Below are positions 1 through 5,311 of a stretch of 5,311 bases of DNA, one piece after another. This DNA comes from Tannerellaceae bacterium (GTDB lineage Bacteria; Bacteroidota; Bacteroidia; Bacteroidales; Tannerellaceae), in NCBI GenBank assembly GCA_031265595.1, contig JAISCM010000039.1:1-5311 (forward strand). The letters run 5' to 3'. The notes under the pieces were generated by a model. The model was not told where the DNA came from, did not search any database, and saw only the letters and a program-made list of their open reading frames with translations. Each line of letters starts with the position of its first letter. The stretch's first letter is position 1. Both the position numbers and the translations under genes were made by a program.

Positions 1-39
1 TCCGGAAGAAACACGATAATGGTTTGCTAAAGCCATCAT
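1..39 (-). CDS. possible start of an unidentified gene running off the left edge
   Basis: On the minus strand two adjacent ATG codons (39-37 and 36-34) open a frame that stays free of stops to position 1. It reads MMALANHYRVSSG. An A/T-rich stretch with an A-rich run precedes it, as is common before Bacteroidetes starts. Only 13 codons are visible, so no family can be recognised, and a frame this short can be open by chance. If real, it would lie downstream of the regulator gene in the same direction, about 256 bp from that gene's stop. That distance suggests a separate transcription unit. Confidence 0.25.
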   Translation of the reverse strand, partial: MMALANHYRVSSG

Positions 40-64
40 AATGAATTTTTTATGAAATAAATAT

Positions 65-93
65 CTTCCCTCCGGTTTCCGGCTGAAAGGGAG
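65..93 (-). terminator. weak candidate hairpin downstream of the regulator gene
   Basis: Read on the minus strand, TCCCT (92-88) can pair with AGGGA (71-67). Inside that pairing, CCGG-AAA-CCGG (82-72) forms a tight 4-bp stem with a 3-nt loop. A 5-nt bulge separates the two stems. The following sequence is only moderately T-rich (AGATATTTATTT), and the structure lies about 200 nt beyond the regulator stop. It could end the regulator transcript, but it is not a textbook terminator. Confidence 0.25.
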
Positions 94-161
94 CTGAAAC
101 GTCCTCTTTCAGTATTTCGTTTTGTAAACCAGGTATTTAAGGCAAAACTGAAAGCTGAAAG
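83..161. repeat. cluster of CTGAAAG motifs
   Basis: CTGAAAG occurs at 83-89, 148-154 and 155-161, the last two directly in tandem. Its reverse complement CTTTCAG is at 106-112, and a one-base variant CTGAAAC is at 94-100. The 83-89 and 106-112 copies form an inverted repeat that extends as a stem of about 9 bp with one G-T pair. The motif copies are plain in the sequence. No function is known to me, and the cluster may simply be degenerate intergenic repeat DNA. Confidence 0.5.
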
Positions 162-252
162 GAGAGGCAAAAAAGTAGTATAGATGTCGCGCCTCTCAAC
201 GATGCGAAACTGACAGGTCTTTTTTTTACCCCTTGCCTCCTTAACTCCTCTC

Positions 253-301
253 ACTACTTAACTACTTAACTACTTTAACTACTTTAACTACTTAACTACT
301 T
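253..301. repeat. six-unit ACTACTT(T)A tandem repeat
   Basis: Six head-to-tail units are visible: ACTACTTA (253-260), ACTACTTA (261-268), ACTACTTTA (269-277), ACTACTTTA (278-286), ACTACTTA (287-294) and a partial ACTACTT (295-301). Two units carry one extra T, so the period is 8 or 9. The last unit contains the regulator's stop codon (CTA at 296-298, TAG on the minus strand). Read on the minus strand, the units supply TAA and TAG stops in all three frames within about 12 nt. The array has the form of a slippage-prone variable-number repeat. Confidence 0.9.
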
Positions 302-2785
302 TCCCCCCAGATACGGACTTCCCATAAGCTCTTCGTAGGCTTTGGCGAATTGGTCGAGGGCTTGTTTGGACTGGCTTTTTTTCCCGGCGGCGCTTAGTGA
401 GGCGCATTTTATGAGGATGGCTTCTTCATTCAGCGGGTCGATTGTCAGCAGCAGTTCGGCGATATGGTAGCGGAGGGTGATATTCTCTTTGTTTTCGGGG
501 ATATTCAATAGCAGGCTGAGTACGTCTGTCACCTCTTTTATGTAATCAGACTTATAAAAGGCTATCCATTCTGCCTGAAGGGTAGGCAACAGTTCGCCGG
601 TATGTAATAATCCCATCAGGCGGTAGATCTCGTCTGCCGGGAGAACGTCTGTTTTAGCTTTGGAGATGAGTTTCATCACCTCTGAATAATCGCAATACGC
701 AATATCCCTGAATTGGAGGCTCCATAAAGAGTTTCGGTTTGTTACCTCAATGCCGCCCACTTCTTCAAGGATCGTACGCAGTTTGCTGATGTTCACGTTT
801 CGGTTATTGCGCGCGCTGTCGCCGGTTTTATCATGCCAGAGCGCTTCGTCGAGCCGGGCAGACGCAACCCCTCTCCTTTCTTCTACCGAATGGAATAATA
901 AAAAGAGAAATAAGTACTTCAACGTAGGAGAGAAGGAAGAAGTGACGTTTTCGCCTTTTGCATTAAACGCCTGAAAGCCTCCCAATAGATAAATGGCAGA
1001 AGCCTGCCGCCTCTTTATAACGGGCAGCGGCTCCAGCCTGACGCTTGCCTTCATGGAAAAGCGCCTGTTCCTAATGCTGAATACAACGATTATCAGAATG
1101 AGCAAGACTACAGATACTACGGCGCCTATCGCATAAGACAGCGGCAAGCCACCGGCCGGCATACGCTGCAATACCTCTTCCGTTTCGAGGGGAGGATAGG
1201 CAATGGAATATAAAGCAACGGTGTTCCGGTGGGCGATAACAGCTATCAGATTCGACTTCTCTTCATTCAGCCAAAGATGCGACCATGTTTCGGAATCACG
1301 GAATTTAAAAGGGATGTTGTCGCCTATGATCTTCATTTCGGGCCGGGAAATGCCAAACCGGGCTAATTGCAGATAAGAGTCGTAATAGCCATTGTTAAAT
1401 AATAAGGTATAGAAACTGTCTGTTAAAGAATCGGCCACCAATGTTTCGGCCGGAACAAAGGGAGACAGCGGAGCGGGCAATGTCCATAGCGGCGTGAAGG
1501 AGTAATGAAGCAGGTCGAACTCGTATAAGTCGTAATAAGAGCGCGGCGATAGTTCCTGCCTGCCCGATTTACTGCCGTAGCCGCCGAATACAAGGATCCT
1601 GTTGTCGTCCAGATGGCCGGCGCTGCTTAGGTACCGCGGGGTGATCTGGTCGCTGCGGTCTATCTGTTGCCATGTGCTTTCTTCCTTATCATATCTGTTT
1701 ACCATGCCTTTGTAGCGGTAATAGCCATATCCCAGTATCGTAACCAGCGAACTGTCTTTAGCCGAAATAAATTTATTGTTGTGCCCGTACTGAGATAAAT
1801 TCGTTCCCGGATGATGGACAGACCATTTACCCGTTTCCAGGTTCAGGCGGTTGATCACCGGATTGCCAACATTGTACGACCATAGTTCGTTCGTATATTT
1901 ATTATAGATGATGTCGTGCCGGGTCTCATTCTGGTAAGGGCGTCCTTCCGTAAAGGGGATCGTGTCTGTTTCCAGTGATTTATAGCGCAGATAATAAGCG
2001 GCTTTATCATCAACGATGAATACCCCTCTCCCCACAGCGTCGGGGGTAACGCCAAGCAGGTCTTCCACTTCTACTTCTGTAAGTTTCTGCCAGCGGGTGT
2101 ATTTGTCTATCAGCCAGTCGGGGTTTTCCACCCATGCTTCGGCCGCCTGTATGTTGTCGTATGTTCTGTTTCCGTGATGTTTCCCAAGCGCCCATTGGCG
2201 GAATAGCTTTTGCCCCGGCTTATAGAGCGAAATGTTTTTAATACTCATCGGACAAACGTCTGTATTATGGAACTCTGGCGCTTTGCAGATACCGAAATAG
2301 ATTTGAAAATCCTTTAAGTGCGATAGGTCGGGCGATTGTATCTCCTGTCTTTTCTCATTAAAGGAAGTCATTAACCGGGCGTTCTTTGTATCGAAATCTA
2401 TCCGTACCCTTACCCATTGGTCAAAGTCTACAGAAGGAAGGTCGGCCCATTTATAGCTCAGCAGAATGTCGTCTTTATAGATCAGCCAGATATTAGCATC
2501 TTCGGATACGACATTAGACACGAGGTCGATGTTCGTATCCCCGTTGGCAATGATCCGGAAGATATAGCCGTAGTAGCCGTCGTCTCGCCGGAAATTAACA
2601 TCAAATTCAATAGAAAAGCCGTTGGGAAACCGGAAAGGCTCACCGGGCGTTAAAAGGAGCGAAGTCCTTTCATCCTGTACCACCTCATGCGACGAGAAAA
2701 ACAATCCCGACGACTCGGCCTGGGCAAGAAGCACAGCCTTGCAGAAAAGGAGGATAACAACTGATATTACAGATATTCTAATCAC
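296..2785 (-). CDS. membrane-spanning one-component regulator: LamG-like and Kelch sensor with cytoplasmic SARP/BTAD output
   Basis: Residue numbers assume the GTG start at 2785 (829 aa). Residues 1-23 form a signal peptide or signal anchor with an Arg at position 3, a hydrophobic core and an LLAQA end. Residues about 28-190 look like a LamG/concanavalin-like beta-sandwich. Residues about 285-531 form a Kelch-type propeller of roughly five visible blades, the clearest with VFGG at 399-402 followed by DLYEFDL. A single membrane helix lies at about 549-571, followed by basic RNRR, so the C terminus should be cytoplasmic. Residues about 596-694 match a SARP/OmpR-type winged helix: LLGGF at 600-604, DEALW at 646-650, and a recognition helix around ARNNRNVNISKLR at 658-670. 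Residues about 713-823 match a BTAD-like TPR domain (GELLP, EW, IDPLNEEA, AYEELMGSPY). No kinase or receiver domain is present, so signal and DNA binding sit in one protein. The ligand is unknown; a glycan related to the divergent mannosidase gene is my inference. An alternative TTG start at 2821 would add 12 residues, but the likely promoter makes it leaderless. Automated labels such as galactose oxidase would be misleading because only the propeller fold is shared. Confidence 0.88.
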   Translation of the reverse strand: MIRISVISVVILLFCKAVLLAQAESSGLFFSSHEVVQDERTSLLLTPGEPFRFPNGFSIEFDVNFRRDDGYYGYIFRIIANGDTNIDLVSNVVSEDANIWLIYKDDILLSYKWADLPSVDFDQWVRVRIDFDTKNARLMTSFNEKRQEIQSPDLSHLKDFQIYFGICKAPEFHNTDVCPMSIKNISLYKPGQKLFRQWALGKHHGNRTYDNIQAAEAWVENPDWLIDKYTRWQKLTEVEVEDLLGVTPDAVGRGVFIVDDKAAYYLRYKSLETDTIPFTEGRPYQNETRHDIIYNKYTNELWSYNVGNPVINRLNLETGKWSVHHPGTNLSQYGHNNKFISAKDSSLVTILGYGYYRYKGMVNRYDKEESTWQQIDRSDQITPRYLSSAGHLDDNRILVFGGYGSKSGRQELSPRSYYDLYEFDLLHYSFTPLWTLPAPLSPFVPAETLVADSLTDSFYTLLFNNGYYDSYLQLARFGISRPEMKIIGDNIPFKFRDSETWSHLWLNEEKSNLIAVIAHRNTVALYSIAYPPLETEEVLQRMPAGGLPLSYAIGAVVSVVLLILIIVVFSIRNRRFSMKASVRLEPLPVIKRRQASAIYLLGGFQAFNAKGENVTSSFSPTLKYLFLFLLFHSVEERRGVASARLDEALWHDKTGDSARNNRNVNISKLRTILEEVGGIEVTNRNSLWSLQFRDIAYCDYSEVMKLISKAKTDVLPADEIYRLMGLLHTGELLPTLQAEWIAFYKSDYIKEVTDVLSLLLNIPENKENITLRYHIAELLLTIDPLNEEAILIKCASLSAAGKKSQSKQALDQFAKAYEELMGSPYLGGK

Positions 2786-2826
2786 ATAGGTTACGTTTAC
2801 GGGTGTAATTTCTGAAATCAACTTCC

Positions 2827-2857
2827 CAAAAATAGATAATATTATTGAATTTAAACA
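2827..2857 (-). promoter_or_regulatory. probable promoter of the regulator gene
   Basis: On the minus strand TATTTTTG at 2834-2827 fits the Bacteroidetes -7 consensus TAnnTTTG exactly. The -33 element is poor, with TGTT or TATG at a spacing of 19 to 21 bp (2854-2859), which fits a promoter that is weak or needs an activator. Transcription would begin near 2823-2818. That falls on the TTG codon at 2821 and leaves about 35 nt of leader before the GTG at 2785. Confidence 0.45.
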
Positions 2858-2870
2858 TAAAGAAAAGGCA

Positions 2871-2903
2871 TTAATCCCATTTTAATATGATATTAATAGG
2901 ATT
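2871..2903. promoter_or_regulatory. candidate SARP operator: three TTAAT repeats at 11-bp period
   Basis: Three consecutive 11-mers begin at 2871, 2882 and 2893: TTAATCCCATT, TTAATATGATA and TTAATAGGATT. All fit TTAATnnnATw. The array ends 6 bp before the TTG of the mannosidase promoter's -33 element and lies upstream of both divergent promoters. SARP activators of Actinobacteria are known to bind short direct repeats spaced by 11 or 22 bp just upstream of the promoter, and the adjacent gene encodes a SARP-type domain. The outer copies also form an imperfect dyad (AATCC 2873-2877, GGATT 2899-2903). The region is AT-rich, so chance periodicity is possible. Confidence 0.45.
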
Positions 2904-2908
2904 GTTTA

Positions 2909-2939
2909 GTTGTCTGTTAATAAGGCCCGCTTACTTTTG
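2909..2939 (+). promoter_or_regulatory. probable promoter of the GH92 gene
   Basis: TACTTTTG at 2932-2939 matches the Bacteroidetes -7 consensus TAnnTTTG exactly. A GTTG at 2909-2912 stands as the -33 element, with 19 bp between the two, the usual spacing. The predicted transcription start is near 2943-2946, giving a leader of about 35-38 nt. A 6-bp inverted repeat (TTGAAA 2937-2942, TTTCAA 2949-2954) overlaps the -7 box and the start site. Confidence 0.7.
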
Positions 2940-2980
2940 AAACCGGTATTTCAATACAGGCAATAAATTAAAAGTATACT

Positions 2981-5311
2981 ATGAGCGCATCAAGGAAAAC
3001 ATTTATTCTCTTTCTTTCAGGCCTTTGCGGCTTTCTCTTCCCTGTGCTGGCACAAGAGAAACAGCCGGTGGATTATGTAAATCCATACATGGGGAATATC
3101 AGCCATCTGCTGGTACCCACTTATCCGACAATACATCTGCCCAACAGTATGCTGCGTGTTTGTCCTGAACGCGCCGACTATACGGGCGATGTATTGTCTG
3201 GATTGCCCTTAATTGTAACCAGCCACCGCGGAAGTTCCGCCTTTAACCTTAGCCCGTATCAGGGTGAAGCCGGCGGGGTGAAGCCTGTTGTGCCGTTCAG
3301 TTATGACCAGGAAAAGCTGAAGCCTTATCATTATGAAGTATTCCTGGACAACCAACTGACGCATGTGTCTTACGCTCCCTCGCATCAATCGGCGATTTAC
3401 CGGTTCGTTTTTACAAAGAAGAACGAACCGGTTTACCTGATTCTCAATTCGCGAAACGGGCAGATGAAGGCGGAAGGGAATGTAGTGACCGGCTACCAGC
3501 AATTGGAAAACAACACCCGGGTCTACCTTTATTTAGAAACCGAATCCGTTCCGCAGCAGGCGGGCGTATGGAGCGCTAACGGCATCGGCAACCAAACGGA
3601 AGCGCAAGGGCGGAATGCCTGCGTAGTTCTCTGTTTCGGCAATCAGCCGCAGGAGGTAAAGCTCCGTTACGGCGTCTCGTTCATCAGCGAAGAACAGGCT
3701 AAAGACAACCTGAAGCGCGAATTAAGCCACTACGATGTGGAACGGTTGGCCGGGCAAGGGCGCAGCATCTGGAACGAAGCCTTGGGCAAGATAGCGGTAA
3801 AAGGCGATAGCGAGACCGACAAAACCGTATTCTACACCTCCTTCTACCGTTGCTATGAACGCCCGGTGTGTATCAGCGAAGGCGGGCGTTATTTCAGCGC
3901 GTTCGACGGAAAGGTGCATGAAGACGAAGGAACGCCCTTCTATACCGACGATTGGATATGGGACACCTACCGGGCGGCACATCCCCTGCGCATCCTGATT
4001 GATGCAGAGACGGAAGGGAATATTATCCGGTCGTACCTGCTGATGGCCGAACAAATGGGGAATTACTGGATGCCTACCTTCCCTGAAATTACCGGAGATT
4101 CGCGCCGGATGAACTCCAACCATGCCGTAGCCACCGTAGCGGATGCTTACGCAAAAGGCCTGAGAGGTTTCGATCTGGAGAAAGCCTTTATGATATGCAG
4201 GAAGGGTATTGAAGAAAAGACGTTGATCCCCTGGTCGGGCGCCCCTGCCGGATGGCTGGACGACTTCTATAAAACGAACGGATATATACCGGCATTGCCT
4301 CCGGGCGAAATAGAAACCGTTCCGAACGTCAATTCGTTCGAGAAAAGGCAACCGGTAGCCGTAACCCTCGGAACGGCCTACGACCAATGGTGCCTGAGCC
4401 GCATAGCAGGCTTCCTGCATAAGAAAGACGAAGAACAGCAGTATCTGAAATGCGCCTTAAACTATGAAAACCTATATAATACAGCAACAGGATTCTTCCA
4501 CCCGAAGGATCAGAACGGAGCATTCATCGAACCGCTGGATTATAGTTTTGACGGCGGCCCGGGAGCGCGCGACTATTACGGAGAGAACAACGGCTGGGCG
4601 TATCGCTGGGACGTACCCCACAATGTAGCCGGACTGATCGGCCTGATGGGCGGACGCGAGCCGTTCATTACGAATCTGGATGATATGTTCGTGCAACCGC
4701 TGGGCAGGAGTAAGTTCGACTTTTTCGCCATGCTCCCCGACCATACCGGCAATGTGGGGCAATTCTCCATGGCCAACGAACCCTGTCTGCATATCCCTTA
4801 TTTATATACTTACGCCGGCCAGCCCTGGAAAACACAAAAGCGTATCCATACCCTGATCAATCAATGGTTTCGTAACGACCTGATGGGGCTGCCGGGGGAT
4901 GAAGACGGCGGCGGGACGTCTGCGTTCGTTGTCTTTTCGCAGTTGGGCTTTTATCCGGTGACGCCCGGCTTTGCAGCCTATACTATAGGAAGCCCCTTCT
5001 TCCCTTATGCTACGATTACATTAAACAATGGAAAGGTCTTTGAGGTGGAAGCGCAAAATTACTCTGCCGAAAATAAATACATCCAGTCGGCTACCTTGAA
5101 CGGAAAAGCATGGAACCGTCCTTGGTTCGAACATGCGGATATAGCCAACGGCGGTAAACTGGTATTAGTTATGGGCGATAAAGCCAATAAAGCATGGGGA
5201 GCCGGCGTAGAAGATGCCCCGCCTTCGGCCTTTAAAGAAGAAGCGGTTTCAAAAAAGAAAATAATAGCCAACCCGCTTGCCCTGAACTATCGTTTCCAGT
5301 TAGACGAACCC
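2981..5311 (+). CDS. exported glycoside hydrolase family 92 alpha-mannosidase, 3' end cut by the window
   Basis: The frame gives 777 codons with no stop before the right edge. GH92 enzymes are usually about 740-780 aa, so the end is probably close. They are calcium-dependent, inverting exo-alpha-mannosidases. Residues 1-24 are a type I signal peptide (cleavage VLA|QEK), which points to the periplasm. An N-terminal beta-sandwich spans about 28-260, and the (alpha/alpha)6 catalytic domain begins near 275. Hallmarks are DWIWDTYRAAHPL (324-336), ENNGWAY (535-541) followed by VPHN, MANEPCLHIPYLY (597-609), AGQPWKTQ, and GLPGDED (636-642) followed by GFYPV. Glu535 aligns with the family's catalytic acid, and Asp640 and Asp642 with its catalytic base pair (Glu533, Asp642 and Asp644 in BT3990, from memory). 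The usual N-terminal GHxxPGAxxPFGM and the DCGQMSAWY stretch are replaced by a different pattern, so linkage specificity cannot be assigned. The ATG is preceded by an A-rich leader and no Shine-Dalgarno sequence. The gene diverges from the regulator and may be its target. Confidence 0.95.
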   Translation, partial: MSASRKTFILFLSGLCGFLFPVLAQEKQPVDYVNPYMGNISHLLVPTYPTIHLPNSMLRVCPERADYTGDVLSGLPLIVTSHRGSSAFNLSPYQGEAGGVKPVVPFSYDQEKLKPYHYEVFLDNQLTHVSYAPSHQSAIYRFVFTKKNEPVYLILNSRNGQMKAEGNVVTGYQQLENNTRVYLYLETESVPQQAGVWSANGIGNQTEAQGRNACVVLCFGNQPQEVKLRYGVSFISEEQAKDNLKRELSHYDVERLAGQGRSIWNEALGKIAVKGDSETDKTVFYTSFYRCYERPVCISEGGRYFSAFDGKVHEDEGTPFYTDDWIWDTYRAAHPLRILIDAETEGNIIRSYLLMAEQMGNYWMPTFPEITGDSRRMNSNHAVATVADAYAKGLRGFDLEKAFMICRKGIEEKTLIPWSGAPAGWLDDFYKTNGYIPALPPGEIETVPNVNSFEKRQPVAVTLGTAYDQWCLSRIAGFLHKKDEEQQYLKCALNYENLYNTATGFFHPKDQNGAFIEPLDYSFDGGPGARDYYGENNGWAYRWDVPHNVAGLIGLMGGREPFITNLDDMFVQPLGRSKFDFFAMLPDHTGNVGQFSMANEPCLHIPYLYTYAGQPWKTQKRIHTLINQWFRNDLMGLPGDEDGGGTSAFVVFSQLGFYPVTPGFAAYTIGSPFFPYATITLNNGKVFEVEAQNYSAENKYIQSATLNGKAWNRPWFEHADIANGGKLVLVMGDKANKAWGAGVEDAPPSAFKEEAVSKKKIIANPLALNYRFQLDEP

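Larger units (their letters stand above)
40..252. other. non-coding intergenic region with short repeats and weak hairpins
   Basis: I see no convincing gene here. A 72-codon minus-strand frame beginning with GTG at 254 covers most of the region, but it has low-complexity, basic content and no recognisable domain. The region contains scattered CTGAAAG motifs, a perfect 7-bp inverted repeat (GAGAGGC 162-168, GCCTCTC 191-197, 22-nt loop) and an eight-T run at 220-227. The T run does not directly follow a good stem, so neither strand shows a clear intrinsic terminator there. Confidence 0.6.

Noticed and set aside
1..41. Tail of a plus-strand gene at the left edge
   Set aside because: All three plus frames reach a stop within 41 bp, and none gives a recognisable C-terminal sequence.
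162..227. Hairpin GAGAGGC/GCCTCTC followed by an eight-T run as a plus-strand terminator
   Set aside because: The loop is 22 nt long and the T run begins 22 nt after the stem, so it lacks the form of an intrinsic terminator. No plus-strand gene is visible upstream.
36..254. A 72-codon minus-strand frame starting with GTG
   Set aside because: The start lies in the tandem repeat tract, the translation is basic and low in complexity, and the underlying DNA is dominated by short repeats and hairpins.
296..2821. Reading the minus-strand gene as a galactose oxidase or other Kelch enzyme
   Set aside because: Only the propeller fold is shared. The protein has a membrane helix and a DNA-binding C terminus, and I see no copper-site pattern.
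3011..3034. Possible lipoprotein signal in the GH92 enzyme (Cys16)
   Set aside because: The residues before the Cys are SGL rather than a typical lipobox, and a better type I cleavage site (VLA|Q) follows after a continued hydrophobic stretch.
3722..4420. Open frame of 232 codons on the minus strand inside the GH92 gene
   Set aside because: It lies fully antisense to a gene with strong family motifs, shows no recognisable domain, and is explained by the codon pattern of the opposite strand.
4472..4792. Minus-strand open frames of 106 and 66 codons inside the GH92 gene
   Set aside because: They overlap each other and the conserved catalytic region, and their translations show no plausible domain or signal.

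Overview
The window looks like chromosomal DNA of a gut-type Bacteroidales (Bacteroides or Parabacteroides relatives). Supporting this are two Bacteroidetes-style promoters (TAnnTTTG -7 boxes), starts without Shine-Dalgarno sequences but with A-rich leaders, a signal peptide ending in LA|Q, and two protein types typical of glycan-degrading Bacteroidetes. The genus cannot be fixed from the sequence alone.

Layout. Positions 1-252 are mostly non-coding, with short CTGAAAG repeats and weak hairpins. A possible minus-strand reading frame begins at 39 and runs off the left edge. Positions 253-301 hold a six-unit tandem repeat, ACTACTT(T)A, that overlaps the stop codon of the next gene. Positions 296-2785 (possibly to 2821) on the minus strand encode a large membrane-spanning regulator. 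It has a signal peptide, a LamG-like sandwich, a Kelch propeller, one membrane helix, and a cytoplasmic SARP-type winged helix with a BTAD-like helical domain. Positions 2786-2980 are an AT-rich divergent control region with a promoter for each gene and three TTAAT direct repeats at exactly 11-bp spacing. From 2981 to the right edge runs a plus-strand gene for an exported glycoside hydrolase family 92 (GH92) alpha-mannosidase. It has 777 codons in the window and no stop codon reached.

How the parts may work together (inference). The regulator's periplasmic LamG and Kelch domains are placed to sense a carbohydrate or glycoprotein. A signal crossing the single membrane helix would let the SARP domain bind the 11-bp repeats and switch on the divergent mannosidase gene. 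This would be a one-protein counterpart of the hybrid two-component sensors that usually control glycan loci in Bacteroides. No SusC/SusD pair, sigma factor or anti-sigma factor is present in the window, so membership in a larger polysaccharide utilization locus cannot be judged.

The most notable points are the regulator's architecture, the match between its DNA-binding family and the periodic repeats beside it, and the divergent N-terminal and active-site-flanking motifs of the GH92 enzyme, whose catalytic carboxylates appear intact.
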